Below are positions 1-9,186 of a DNA stretch of 64,000 bases, piece after piece. The first letter of the stretch is position 1. Each line of letters opens with the position of its first letter. A program made the translations under genes and the position numbers. The notes below the pieces were generated by a model. The model worked only from the letters and a program-made list of their open reading frames with translations. It had not been told where the DNA came from and did no database searches. The stretch is from Clostridium sp. KNHs205 (lineage in GTDB: Bacteria; Bacillota; Clostridia; Lachnospirales; Lachnospiraceae): assembly GCF_000702945.1 (NCBI RefSeq), contig NZ_JNLE01000005.1:620001-684000 (forward strand), read 5' to 3'.

Positions 1-324
1 GACTGACAAAAGTGCTCCTTTGCATACTGTTAAAATCAGATATCCTCTAACATTAGGTGCAGCTAAAATATCAGCAAAGGGATGTATTACTAACTTTTTA
101 AACTCCTTTTTCCACCTGGAAACCAGGCAATCCTCCATTATCAGTTCTCTGTTATCCACGTAACCCTGGTAACCATACTGAGTTCTTATGTAACTCCAGC
201 CCTTCTCTTTTTCCTCTAAAATAAATACAGGTCTTCCGTAGAAATCTTCGTCCTGCAGCTCTCCTCTTCGGTGAGGGTCTTTTCGCAAGGAGCCAATGGC
301 TGTATTTATGACAGCTTCACACAT
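1..324 (-). CDS. NlpC/P60-type cell-wall peptidase, N-terminal part (runs off the window)
   Basis: The first 108 residues of a gene whose 3' part lies outside the window. Residues about 8-60 read as a bacterial SH3 domain (SLRKDPHRRGELQ, WSYIRTQYGYQGYVDN) and a second SH3-like segment begins near residue 85 (DILAAPNVRGYLILTVCKGA). In Clostridia this pair of SH3 repeats usually precedes an NlpC/P60 cysteine peptidase that cleaves gamma-D-Glu-diamino acid bonds in peptidoglycan peptides. The catalytic domain is not visible, so the enzyme call is inferred from the domain order. No signal peptide is seen, which fits a cytoplasmic muropeptide-recycling dipeptidyl-peptidase. ATG at 324 is preceded by a GAGGT ribosome site. 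Confidence 0.6.
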   Translation of the reverse strand, partial: MCEAVINTAIGSLRKDPHRRGELQDEDFYGRPVFILEEKEKGWSYIRTQYGYQGYVDNRELIMEDCLVSRWKKEFKKLVIHPFADILAAPNVRGYLILTVCKGALLSV

Positions 325-554
325 TAATATCAAACCTCGATCAATTCAACTGCTTATGCTATCATATTCGCGATTTATTTTCTTCATTCAAGAATTAATA
401 ACTCTAGGACATTTGACAATAAAAGTTGAAAGTGCTATATTCATATTTAAATAATGGGATATATGATAGAACCTTATTAAAATCAAATAATTCTCAAATG
501 ATATTATATTCCGTTTTATTATGTATTAACGACAGCAGACTGAAAGGAGCACAT

Positions 555-1121
555 ATGAGTTATATACCGACGCCGGAACAGGCCTATGAGATTTTAAAGG
601 AATACAACAAAGACGACTTTCACCTGAAACACGGCAGAATCGTAGCCGGAGTGATGGAGTATTTAGCCAAAGAATACGATCCTGAAAATACGGCTTATTG
701 GAAAACTGTAGGAATGTTACATGATTTAGACTTTGAACTTTATCCTGAGGAGCATTGCATCAAGCTTCAGGAAATAATGAAGGAACTGGATATTGACGAA
801 AGCGTAATCCATGCAGCTGCAAGCCACGGTTATCTGCTTACTGTAGATATCGAACCGGTACGTTATATGGAGAAGGTATTATATGCCGTGGACGAGCTTA
901 CCGGTCTTATTGGTGCCGTTGCTCTGATGAGACCTTCAAAAAGCGTATCCGATCTGGAAGTAAAATCTGTTATGAAGAAATATAAGAATGCCAATTTTGC
1001 AGCCGGCTGCAGCCGAGAGGTTATTAACCGAGGTGCCCAGATGATGGGAATAGAACTCAATGAATTAATTGATAAAACTATACATGCCATGAGAAGCCTT
1101 ATGCTCGAAATGGAAATATGA
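555..1121 (+). CDS. HD-domain hydrolase, 188 aa
   Basis: Small HD-superfamily protein. The metal-binding pattern is visible as H near residue 23 (LKHGRIV), the HD doublet in GMLHDLDFE near residue 50, then H residues in EEHC and AASHGY, and a D in VDELTG near residue 112. HD proteins of this size are metal-dependent phosphohydrolases, often acting on nucleotides, but the substrate cannot be read from the sequence. The reading frame extends upstream to 426, but ATG at 555 has a good AAAGGAGC site 6 bases before it and starts the conserved region, so I use it. It stands alone and converges with the rhamnosidase gene. Confidence 0.8.
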   Translation: MSYIPTPEQAYEILKEYNKDDFHLKHGRIVAGVMEYLAKEYDPENTAYWKTVGMLHDLDFELYPEEHCIKLQEIMKELDIDESVIHAAASHGYLLTVDIEPVRYMEKVLYAVDELTGLIGAVALMRPSKSVSDLEVKSVMKKYKNANFAAGCSREVINRGAQMMGIELNELIDKTIHAMRSLMLEMEI

Positions 1122-1300
1122 TTATTTTAAATCCAGTGATTTTAAAATCCAATGAATGAATTAATAAAGATTGTAATTTAAGCTCTGCTGGTCTCCCCAA
1201 GGGAGGCTGTGTGTGGTACTCCCAGCATTCCATGGTTTTTATACAACATGCAGGCCCTAATATTATTTATACCCGATATATGTAATAAGAAAATTTATAT

Positions 1301-1350
1301 CCCCCCTACAAAGCCAGTTTTCCATTAAATCTTTGAAGGGGGTACATTTT
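1301..1350. terminator. Hairpin between convergent genes
   Basis: CCCCCTACAAAG pairs imperfectly with CTTTGAAGGGGG across a 17-base loop, followed by ACATTTT on the plus strand. It lies between the convergent HD gene and rhamnosidase gene, where a shared terminator is expected. One mismatch in the stem and a weak T tract keep confidence moderate. The rest of 1122-1398 shows only a short hairpin near 1190-1235. Confidence 0.45.
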
Positions 1351-1398
1351 AAATTTATTACTATTTTATTTTCTTCTTTATTTATTTACGATTCAGCA

Positions 1399-4050
1399 TT
1401 ACTGAGCTGTTACCTTTTGCTTTACTTCGTATTTACCTGCTTTCAGAATTATTCTAGATTCCATATCCTCTTTCCGGTAACTTACTCCTGCATCCGAGAG
1501 CTTTAAGCCGTTAATTGTTATATCCGAAATCTCCGTATCCGCCAAAACTAACTCTGCCTCCGCATTAAAAGGAATTATAAACTGATAACGCAGGCCATCC
1601 TCCTCGTAACACCATCCACTCTCATAATGTCCTGCTGCCGTATCCAATTCAGCTCTTGCATAGGATAGCAGCTTATTGGGCTTGGGTGCGAGTCTTATTT
1701 TCCTATAACCAGGATATTTTTCAAGGGGATTGATTCCGCACATATTACGATACATCCATTCAGCAATGGAACCGTAAGTATAGTGATTCAAAGAGTTCAT
1801 ACCCAGTTCACCAAATTTACCGTTCGGAAGTAAGGAGTTCCATCTCTCCCAGATCGTTGTGGCACCAAGCTTTACCTCATAGAGCCAGCTTGGAAATTCC
1901 TCATTTAATAAAAGCTTGTAAGCCAGTTCATTGTAGCCGTTTTCGGATAATACCCTGCAAAAATAAGGAGTTCCAACGAAACCGGTCTTAAGGTAATACT
2001 TATTGGCTTCCAGATTCATAACCAATGCTTCCAGGATTCTAGGTCTGTAATTCTCCGGAACCAGATCCATAAAGAGTGCGAGAATATATGCTGTCTGGGT
2101 ATCTGCGGCAAGACGTCCTCTGGGTGTCAGGAATTCGGCGCAGAATGCTGCTCTGACCTCTCCAGCCAGCTTACCATATTCTTCTGCAAGGTCATTCCTG
2201 CCAAGTACTGCAGCTGCTTTTGCCAATATATCAGAAGAATAGGCATAATAAGCTGTTGCAATTAAGTCTGTAGGAGTTCCTCCAAAAGGATTGAAGTCCC
2301 CCTGTCCATCCAGTGCAAGCCAGTCACCAAAATGAAAACCTGTGTTCCATAACCTGCTGCCATCATCCTGCTTTCTGATGTATTCCACATAAGAAATCAT
2401 ACTATTTAGTTGTTCTTTTAAGACTTCCTTATCACCATAATGAAGATACAGATTCCAGGGTATTACCGTTGCAGCCTCTGACCAGGCAGAGGAACCACCG
2501 GATAAAAAGCTGTTCTCACCTTCATTACCTAAATCAAAGGTAGGAACAGTATGGGGAACAATTCCACCTAAGGCTTCCTGTTCTCTTGCTAGGTCATAAA
2601 GGAATTTCCGGAAAAAGGCATCGCAGTCCATATTCATGCAGGCAGTTCCGGAAAACATCTGTGCATCTCCCGTCCAACCCATTCTTTCATCTCTTTGAGG
2701 ACAATCTGTAGGTACATCCAGGAAGTTACCTTTCTGTCCCCATAATGCATTCTGGAAAAGACGGTTGACCATTGGGTTAGAAGTCTCAATATTTCCGGTT
2801 CTTAAAAGGTCAGAGTATACTACACATCCTGTAAAATCCTCTTTTTTGATCTCACTCGTAAAACCTTCTACTTTGACATAACGAAATCCATAGAAAGTGA
2901 AATGAGGCTGTACCTCTGCCTTATGACCGTCACTTATATATTCAAACTCAGCTTTGGCTGTTCTGAGATTCTCTCTGTAAAAGCATCCATCCTGCAATTC
3001 TTCTCCATATTGGAGCTTTATTCTTGTGCCTTTAGGTGCCTCCACCTGGAAGCTTAACCACCCTACCATATTCTGCCCCATATCCAGTACAGTTTCACCG
3101 GTAGGGGTTGTAATTACCTTTACCGGAGTAAGCTTTTCTTTGATTCTAACAGGGATGCTTCTTCTGGCGGACAGTAAGCTGCTATCAATTTCAATGGGTT
3201 TAACTCTGCTCCAATCTTCATCGGATACCTGTGTGGTTGACCAGCCATTTATCTTCTTTCTGGCATCCTGGAGCTCTCCATCATAGATACTGCTCTCCAT
3301 TACATGGGAACCCGTTGCCCTCCAGGTATTATCTGTTCTTATTCTTTCAGTACTGCCATCCTCATAGGTAAGTTTAAGCTCACAAAGCAATGCAAATTCA
3401 TTTCCATAGATACCTTCTGTTTTCCCCAGAAAACCAAAGCGCCCTTTATACCAGCCATTTCCAAGGAGTACCCCAATGACATTGTCACCTTTTTCTAACA
3501 GCTCCGTTACATCGAAGGTCTGATATTGGATCCAATTATTATAACTGTTGCAATAAGGGGTAAGATATTCATCTCCTACTCTGCTTCCATTTAACTCAGC
3601 TTCATAAAGACCCAGACCACATATATAGAGTCTGGCTTTCTTAACCTCTCCCTTAACCTGAAAGTTTTTTCTGATATAGGGATGGGAAACTTCCTCTTTC
3701 CAGTCAGGTGTAATCCAGATGCCACTCCAGGGGTTGGAAAGCTTTGAGGTTTCAAACCAGGCAGTATTACTGCTGACTTCCCCGCAATCTGTCCATACAT
3801 GGACTCTCCAATAATATCTGGTCTCCGGCAGCAAGGTAATATCCGGTGTATAACCAATACTGTCGATTGTCTCCTCCCTGCCGCTATCGTGCACAAGGTC
3901 TGAGAATTCTTTGTCTAAAGCAATTTCAATTCGGCAGGCAGTCTGAACTGTAGCTTCCTCAGTTTCTGTTATCCAGCTTAAAATCGGCTTGTCCAGTACA
4001 TATCCTAAAGGATTGACAATACGGTTACATTTCATTGCGCTTATCTTCAT
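1399..4050 (-). CDS. Alpha-L-rhamnosidase, GH78 family, 883 aa
   Basis: Releases terminal alpha-L-rhamnose from plant glycosides, pectin side chains or rhamnogalacturonan oligosaccharides. The layout is that of GH78: an N-terminal beta-sandwich (CNRIVNPLGY..PILSW), a rhamnose-binding beta domain, the (alpha/alpha)6 catalytic barrel and a C-terminal beta domain. The family signature DCPQRDERMGWTGDAQ (about residues 448-463) carries the Asp/Glu cluster; a further catalytic Glu is expected in TTIWERWNS near 733. There is no signal peptide, so it probably acts inside the cell on imported oligosaccharides. The frame opens at 4125, but ATG 4050 has AAGGGAGGA seven bases upstream, and a promoter-region repeat lies inside the longer version, so 4050 is preferred. 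Divergent from an AraC regulator. Confidence 0.92.
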   Translation of the reverse strand: MKISAMKCNRIVNPLGYVLDKPILSWITETEEATVQTACRIEIALDKEFSDLVHDSGREETIDSIGYTPDITLLPETRYYWRVHVWTDCGEVSSNTAWFETSKLSNPWSGIWITPDWKEEVSHPYIRKNFQVKGEVKKARLYICGLGLYEAELNGSRVGDEYLTPYCNSYNNWIQYQTFDVTELLEKGDNVIGVLLGNGWYKGRFGFLGKTEGIYGNEFALLCELKLTYEDGSTERIRTDNTWRATGSHVMESSIYDGELQDARKKINGWSTTQVSDEDWSRVKPIEIDSSLLSARRSIPVRIKEKLTPVKVITTPTGETVLDMGQNMVGWLSFQVEAPKGTRIKLQYGEELQDGCFYRENLRTAKAEFEYISDGHKAEVQPHFTFYGFRYVKVEGFTSEIKKEDFTGCVVYSDLLRTGNIETSNPMVNRLFQNALWGQKGNFLDVPTDCPQRDERMGWTGDAQMFSGTACMNMDCDAFFRKFLYDLAREQEALGGIVPHTVPTFDLGNEGENSFLSGGSSAWSEAATVIPWNLYLHYGDKEVLKEQLNSMISYVEYIRKQDDGSRLWNTGFHFGDWLALDGQGDFNPFGGTPTDLIATAYYAYSSDILAKAAAVLGRNDLAEEYGKLAGEVRAAFCAEFLTPRGRLAADTQTAYILALFMDLVPENYRPRILEALVMNLEANKYYLKTGFVGTPYFCRVLSENGYNELAYKLLLNEEFPSWLYEVKLGATTIWERWNSLLPNGKFGELGMNSLNHYTYGSIAEWMYRNMCGINPLEKYPGYRKIRLAPKPNKLLSYARAELDTAAGHYESGWCYEEDGLRYQFIIPFNAEAELVLADTEISDITINGLKLSDAGVSYRKEDMESRIILKAGKYEVKQKVTAQ

Positions 4051-4098
4051 TTTATTTTCCTCCCTTATAATAATTGTAGGTAGAAGTCTCTCATCAAT

Positions 4099-4230
4099 CA
4101 GATATAATGATTGTTGGTACTGCATTCTCTAATTTTTAAGATATATTAGCTGTCAGAATAAATTCTCTGATTTCTCAAATATAATGATTGTCAGTACTGA
4201 ATTCTCACAACTTTCAGATATAATCAATAA
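4099..4230. repeat. Direct repeats in the rhamnosidase/araC divergent promoter region
   Basis: Two well-kept copies (around 4099-4130 and 4176-4207) share ATATAATGATTGT, GTACTG and ATTCTC in the same order with an offset of 77 bp. A third, degenerate copy lies midway (about 4137-4170) and a stub of the unit at 4215-4230, giving an effective period near 38 bp. The position between a catabolic gene and its probable AraC regulator makes them candidate operator half-sites, but similar degenerate arrays elsewhere in this window lie in non-regulatory spacers, so slippage repeats are an alternative. Confidence 0.6.
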
Positions 4231-4314
4231 TAGAAACTTCAGTTATATTTATATTATACTTATTTTTATTTTCAATTTCCTTGGGCTATATTATAATAAG
4301 ATGGGGTGAATTTT

Positions 4315-5214
4315 ATGAATGATAATAAATTCTACCGGGATACCGGTGAAAGCTTTTTTACTAACGGAAATTCCATTTACATTAACTATATCAATGAAAA
4401 CACAGAACCACACCTGCATGTACATGATTTTATCGAGATATCCTATGTTGCTTCCGGAACAGGAATTCATATCATAGGCGATAAACAATATGATGTCCGA
4501 AAGGGAGATTTATTTCTGATAAACTATCATATACCTCACGAGTTCCGCTCTTTTCCTGCTCCTATGGCTCCTTTGATGGTGTATAACTGTGTCTTTAAAC
4601 CGGACTTTATCGATGTGAATCTTTTGGATTATAAAGAATTTACCGATGTAATCCACTATCTTTCCTTTCGTTCCATTTTTGCTCTGGAGTCAGAAAATAT
4701 AGAAGATATCAAAATCCTTGGGGTTGAAAATAACTCACTGGAAGCAATATATAAAAAAATGCTTGGGGAGTTCACTGATAAAGAAGAGGGATATATAGAA
4801 CTTCTGCGTGTGTATCTTATTGAACTTCTTATTAAGATCTTCCGCTCCTACAAAAATTCCGGAACCAGTACGACAACTATGATGTCCCACCATGCGAAAA
4901 TGATAGAACAGTCCATCCAGTATCTGAAACTTAATTATTCTGTAAATACCAAACTCACCGATCTGGCAGCACAGTCTTTCTTAAGTCCAAATTATTTTTG
5001 TAAGCTTTTTAAAGATTATGCCGGTATGACCATTTCAGAATATGTACAAAGACTGCGTATAGAAGAAGCTTGTAATTTGTTAATGGCTACAGAGGATAAG
5101 GTTATCGTAATAGCACAGAAAGTTGGATATAACGATATCAAGCATTTTAATGAAGTGTTCAAACGACTAACTGGTATGACCCCACGGGAATACAAGAAAC
5201 AGGTACGTATTTAA
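4315..5214 (+). CDS. AraC-family regulator with cupin sensor, 299 aa
   Basis: N-terminal cupin-like ligand-binding half (HLHVHDFIEISYVASG, then RKGDLFLINYHIPHEF) and a C-terminal double helix-turn-helix (FLSPNYFCKLFKDYAG..., VGYNDIKHFNEVFKRLTGMTPREYKK). This class senses sugars and usually activates adjacent carbohydrate genes. It is transcribed away from the GH78 rhamnosidase, with 264 bp between them, so control of rhamnoside use is a reasonable inference. A GTG at 4306 is possible, but ATG 4315 sits 6 bases after GGGGTG and is preferred. Confidence 0.88.
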   Translation: MNDNKFYRDTGESFFTNGNSIYINYINENTEPHLHVHDFIEISYVASGTGIHIIGDKQYDVRKGDLFLINYHIPHEFRSFPAPMAPLMVYNCVFKPDFIDVNLLDYKEFTDVIHYLSFRSIFALESENIEDIKILGVENNSLEAIYKKMLGEFTDKEEGYIELLRVYLIELLIKIFRSYKNSGTSTTTMMSHHAKMIEQSIQYLKLNYSVNTKLTDLAAQSFLSPNYFCKLFKDYAGMTISEYVQRLRIEEACNLLMATEDKVIVIAQKVGYNDIKHFNEVFKRLTGMTPREYKKQVRI

Positions 5215-5255
5215 TGAGCAGATATTCGACCATTATAATAATGTTATTATTTTAT

Positions 5256-5290
5256 ACAATTATCGAATCTATATAATATTCGATAATTGT
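5256..5290. other. Perfect 13-bp inverted repeat after the AraC gene
   Basis: ACAATTATCGAAT (5256-5268) is an exact inverse match to ATTCGATAATTGT (5278-5290), around a 9-base AT spacer. It lies 42 bases after the regulator stop codon. There is no following T run, so it is not a standard terminator; it could be an mRNA 3' stabilising hairpin or a protein site. Confidence 0.6.
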
Positions 5291-5400
5291 CGTATATCAA
5301 AATCTAATTCGTACTTCCATTCAACCGGAATGTATAAATGAACTTCAGATTTCCTATTACTAGCTTAGAACAACAAACAGACAGTGTACGAGCTGCTGAC

Positions 5401-5465
5401 AACAAAAGGGTTGTATCTCCTCCAGTGAACATATCACAGAGGGAGCATACAGCCCTTTTTGTTAC
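5401..5465. terminator. Long imperfect hairpin terminator
   Basis: AACAAAAGGGTTGTATCTCC pairs with a near-inverse ending in AGCCCTTTTTGTT, giving a stem of about 22 bp with a few mismatches. Both arms end in A/T tracts, so it could stop transcription from either side. It separates the AraC gene from the convergent M23 peptidase gene. The rest of the 5215-5589 spacer holds only the palindrome at 5256-5290. Confidence 0.65.
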
Positions 5466-5589
5466 CGGGGAAGCGCTTTATTAAGTGTTGCTATAAAAAC
5501 TTAGTTGCTGCCGGAGTGAATCAGGTAGTTAGTCTTTTCCTCCTGAATAAAAAATGACAAAAAGACCACTTCTTTAGTCAGCATTTCTG

Positions 5590-7128
5590 TTATTCCCCGG
5601 TACCATCTGACGGTTCACCAGTGGGTTGTTCAGTAGGTGCAGGGGAAGACTGCTGACCTGTTCCACCATTTTCATTTATCGGCTCTCCCATATCTTCGTC
5701 AGTATTATGGGGTGTTATATTATACTTATCTCTATTCTTTTCAAAATCCTCTGCTGCTGGATCTTTTATATCATAAACCCTTACCCATTCCTTGGAATCA
5801 GCGACTTTTTCCGTTTCAGAACGGTTTCGGTACAGGAACTTTACAAGTTCATAACAGTCTATCCATATCTCATTATTTCCCTCTTTCTGGGATTCATCAA
5901 AAATCAACTGTAAACCAAAATGAAGATGGGGCGTATCTATGTTATTGACATTCTCCGTAGTACTGTAACCGGTTCTGCCAAGATATCCTATAACATCACC
6001 TGCCTGAACGACACTGCCTGTGGCCAACTCTTTGTTATATGGGTAGTTCTTTCTAAGATGCGCATAATAGTAATAACGCTTACCGTCAAAACTTCGGATG
6101 CCAATACGCCAGCCTCCATAACGATTCCATCCCAAAGCTTCTACATATCCAGACTCCACGGCAATAACCGGCGTTCCCACCTGTCCCATCATATCATGGC
6201 CCAAATGTCTTCGTTTATATCCATATGTACGCGATACACCAAAATCATCATAATCACTGTAAGGGAAATATTTAGCCAGAGGAAGATAAGCTTTTAGACC
6301 ATACTTTTTCTCCCATACGGTGCCTTCAGCACTTTCCTGCTGCTTTGTACTGTCTTCCTGACCTGTACTGTTCTCTTTTCCTGTACTCACCTGTGTATTA
6401 TTTCCTTTTTCTGTATTATTTCCTTTTGCTGAATCATTTCCTTTTGCTGAATTTTCAGTCTTCGTTGTATCAGTTCCCTGTGCTGTATTATTTTCCTTCG
6501 TTGTGTCAGTCCCTTGCTTTGTATTATTTTCTTTCGTTGTATCAGTCCCTTGCTTTGTATTATTTTCTTTCGTTGCTTCATTCCCTTGCGTTGTATCCGT
6601 TCCTTGTGCAGCATCAGTTCCTTGTGTGTTACTATTATTCTGTTCCGTACTACTGACATTCACTGATTCTATCTCATAGTCTCCTACAAATCCTCCAAGA
6701 ACTGCTGTATAGACCTCCAGATAATAAGGATAATACTTCATATCCTGAGTTAATGCTGCCATTGTAGTCTCGCCGCTTTTCAGCTTTTCGGCAAGACTAT
6801 CTATATCCTTATCCTTGTATTTCGAAAAATCCCCTCCATACCTGGTTCCCAGATATGCTAAGAGCTCTATCCAGTTTAATTTCACACTTTCTGACTGAGA
6901 AGCTACATCCAGGTCATAGGCTCTGCCCATAGCTTTCGCCGTAACATCAAAATCCACCCATTTTATGTATTTCTTCTCTGTATTCTCCTCTGAAAGAAAG
7001 CGCGGAAGAAAGGTTTCTTTCATAAAGTTTCCGATTCCGCCGCCTTTACCGCCGCCGAATACCATACCCCCTATTAATACAAGAAGCAGAACTGCTTCTA
7101 TGATAATACCATACTTTATTTTTTTCAT
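5590..7128 (-). CDS. Membrane-anchored M23 peptidoglycan endopeptidase, 512 aa
   Basis: Zinc peptidase that cuts peptide cross-bridges in the cell wall. Residues 1-25 form an uncleaved signal/TM segment (IIIEAVLLLVLIGGMVF). A helical region follows to about residue 155, then a Thr/Asn/Lys/Gln-rich linker with a 12-residue repeat (about 160-265), then the M23/LytM domain. The H-x3-D zinc ligands are in HLGHDMMG (about 307-314) and the HxH motif is HLHFG (about 400). A disordered tail rich in Pro/Thr/Gly ends the protein. Start chosen at ATG 7128, 10 bases after GAGGG; a longer start at 7164 lacks a clear site. The linker suggests the catalytic domain is pushed away from the membrane into the wall. 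Confidence 0.88.
   Translation of the reverse strand: MKKIKYGIIIEAVLLLVLIGGMVFGGGKGGGIGNFMKETFLPRFLSEENTEKKYIKWVDFDVTAKAMGRAYDLDVASQSESVKLNWIELLAYLGTRYGGDFSKYKDKDIDSLAEKLKSGETTMAALTQDMKYYPYYLEVYTAVLGGFVGDYEIESVNVSSTEQNNSNTQGTDAAQGTDTTQGNEATKENNTKQGTDTTKENNTKQGTDTTKENNTAQGTDTTKTENSAKGNDSAKGNNTEKGNNTQVSTGKENSTGQEDSTKQQESAEGTVWEKKYGLKAYLPLAKYFPYSDYDDFGVSRTYGYKRRHLGHDMMGQVGTPVIAVESGYVEALGWNRYGGWRIGIRSFDGKRYYYYAHLRKNYPYNKELATGSVVQAGDVIGYLGRTGYSTTENVNNIDTPHLHFGLQLIFDESQKEGNNEIWIDCYELVKFLYRNRSETEKVADSKEWVRVYDIKDPAAEDFEKNRDKYNITPHNTDEDMGEPINENGGTGQQSSPAPTEQPTGEPSDGTGE
6450..6610 (-). repeat. 36-bp in-frame repeats coding the peptidase linker
   Basis: The linker of the M23 protein is encoded by near-identical 36-bp units specifying KQGTDTTKENNT (12 residues), about three clear copies with degenerate copies on each side. 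This is an in-frame expandable spacer likely to vary in copy number between strains. Confidence 0.8.
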
Positions 7129-7331
7129 AAAAAGAAAACCCTCATCCATAAACTGTAGTAACATTTTATGTCATGAGGATTTTACTTAGCACTTTAAACC
7201 GCAAAAACCTTATTAAATTCTTTCTCACCCACCAGCTCCCCTCATGCAGAATCTGCTTGCAAAGGGATTAATGCCACAAACTCAGGTGAGAATCAAACTT
7301 ATAGAATACTTGCTAAACTTTAACTCCGGTA

Positions 7332-8666
7332 TCAGTGTATATAAGCGTGTTTTACCCATTTGCCTCTGACAAATCGCAAGGTAAAACAGATTGCCCGGAA
7401 CAGCCAGTCTATTGTCATGGCAACCCAGACTCCCAATACTCCCATTTTAAGCCCTTTTACCAGCAGATAACTGAAAGCAATTCTCCATACCCACATGGAT
7501 ACTATGGAAATGATCATGGTAGTTCTTACATCGTTTGCTGCTCTTAATGCATTGGGCAGTGCAAAAGACAGCGGCCAAACAATACAGCAGCAGATGCTGT
7601 GATAAAGAATAAGCATAAGCGTTGTCTCTTCTGCCGCAGGTGATAATTTAAATACCCATACAATAGGTTCTCTAAGAAGAATAATTCCGATATTTAATCC
7701 GCACATGATAAGGTAGCAGGCCTTCATAAGCTTCTTGGTATAGTTCTTTGCTTCTTTGATATTACCGGCTCCGATACAACGTCCGACTACCGTGATCATT
7801 GCAAGCCCCATTGCACTTCCTGGGATCAGGGCAAATCCGGCAATGGTACCGGCTGCCGCATTGGCAGCTATCGCAACGGGGCCAAGGCTTGCCGTCAGTC
7901 CCTGTACCATAATCTTTCCTATCTGAAAGATACTGTTTTCAAGACCATTTGGCACACCGATATTTAGAATTCTTTTTATCATCTGAAAATCAATTCCCGT
8001 TCGGAGAATATTATTCATATGTATGGGATTCTTCTTATTACAGATCAGGATAAACATAATGATCGCTGATACCGCTCTGGCAGTAAGGGTAGGAACTGCA
8101 ACGCCCTCTACTCCCATATCCAGAAGAAAAATCATAATATAAATTCCCACAGCGTTAATAATATTCATCAGAAGGGAAACATACATGGAAACCTTGGAAT
8201 TACCCATTGCACGAAACAGCGCTGCACAGGAATTATAGACTGCCAGAAAAGGAAAGGAAAATGCCGTAATAAAGAAATAAATCTTAGCACTATCCATTAT
8301 TGCCGCTTCCTGCTTGCCATATATCATAATCAGAATATTCTCATTTCCAATTAACGAGATAAGCATTATAACCAGTGAAATCATCAGAGTAGTAATTATA
8401 AGCTGGCTTCCTGCTTTACTGGCATTATCATTTTCTTTACGTCCCATGTATTGGGAAGATACTACCGCACCACCCGTAGCCAGGGAGGAAAATAGCGTAA
8501 TGAGAAGAACATTAAGGGTATCTACCAGTGAGACTCCTGATATACCGGCTTCTCCCGTTGCTCTTGATACCATAATAATTCCGACAAGTCCTACAGACAC
8601 TGCCAAAATCTGCTCAATAATCAGTGGTAAGATCAGCTGGAATAGCTGCTTTCTGGTAAACATCAT
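7332..8666 (-). CDS. MATE-family multidrug exporter, 444 aa
   Basis: Cation-coupled efflux pump of the MATE family with twelve predicted membrane helices. It starts LFQLILPLIIEQILAVSVG and contains the family's typical duplicated architecture (two six-helix bundles, the second starting near NIGVPNGLENSIFQ). The length (444 aa) is normal. The start codon follows AAAGG by 11 bases, with a second ATG directly after it. It is transcribed away from a TipA-like MerR regulator 520 bp away; MerR drug sensors often control neighbouring exporters, so a drug-inducible pair is inferred. Substrate unknown. Confidence 0.9.
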   Translation of the reverse strand: MMFTRKQLFQLILPLIIEQILAVSVGLVGIIMVSRATGEAGISGVSLVDTLNVLLITLFSSLATGGAVVSSQYMGRKENDNASKAGSQLIITTLMISLVIMLISLIGNENILIMIYGKQEAAIMDSAKIYFFITAFSFPFLAVYNSCAALFRAMGNSKVSMYVSLLMNIINAVGIYIMIFLLDMGVEGVAVPTLTARAVSAIIMFILICNKKNPIHMNNILRTGIDFQMIKRILNIGVPNGLENSIFQIGKIMVQGLTASLGPVAIAANAAAGTIAGFALIPGSAMGLAMITVVGRCIGAGNIKEAKNYTKKLMKACYLIMCGLNIGIILLREPIVWVFKLSPAAEETTLMLILYHSICCCIVWPLSFALPNALRAANDVRTTMIISIVSMWVWRIAFSYLLVKGLKMGVLGVWVAMTIDWLFRAICFTLRFVRGKWVKHAYIH

Positions 8667-8719
8667 AATAATCGTAGCCTTTCTGTATTAAGGTGCCATA
8701 GCACGTCTCGTTTTACCTC

Positions 8720-8759
8720 TGTTCTAAAAACTGCAATCTTCAGATTGCCCTTTAAAACA
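8720..8759. promoter_or_regulatory. 40-bp dyad upstream of the MATE exporter
   Basis: A perfect 16-bp palindrome GCAATCTTCAGATTGC (8733-8748) sits inside a longer imperfect dyad (CTGTTCTAAAA versus TTTAAAACAG). It lies about 55-95 bases upstream of the exporter start, in its probable leader or promoter. It could be an operator or a leader hairpin. The remainder of the 8667-9186 spacer contains the MerR promoter at 8931 and a ~220-base leader with no recognised riboswitch. Confidence 0.45.
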
Positions 8760-8930
8760 GAAACTCCCGATCATAATCCAGGAGGGTTCCATTGTCAGGT
8801 GACTTATATAGTGTAAATCTTCCGTTAAAAGCATGTAAATTTCATTATGACCCTTTCTGTAATAAATTACAATATGATTTCGACAAAAATTCATGTAGTA
8901 TCTTATGCAAAAAAAATTTTATATTTCCTA

Positions 8931-8961
8931 TTGACATTCACATTACGTAAAGGTTTATGAT
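8931..8961 (+). promoter_or_regulatory. MerR-type promoter with 19-bp spacer
   Basis: TTGACA (8931-8936) and TATGAT (8956-8961) are separated by exactly 19 bp, the overlong spacing typical of promoters that MerR-family activators untwist. The spacer contains TTACGTAA followed by AGG, resembling the core recognised by TipA-type regulators. It points at the TipA-like gene at 9187, so autoregulation is likely. Confidence 0.75.
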
Positions 8962-9186
8962 AAATTCATGGTTGATGATTACTGCATCCGGAGCCGTCCC
9001 TCTTCAACCTGTGTGCACACATAAAACAAATAGCCTTACAGGCTGAAAATCAGGTTTCAGCAACGAACGAAATAAAGAGTAGCATATAACTGTATAATTG
9101 ATCCTTGCAGACCTCAGGAAAGGCATAGCAGATATCAATTTGTAACAGCCAGCAAATCAGCCTCAAAGGGCGGAACAGGAGAAAAC

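Noticed and set aside
6345-6656. Open frames opposite and offset to the M23 linker
   Set aside because: Produced by the 36-bp coding repeats; no start signals.
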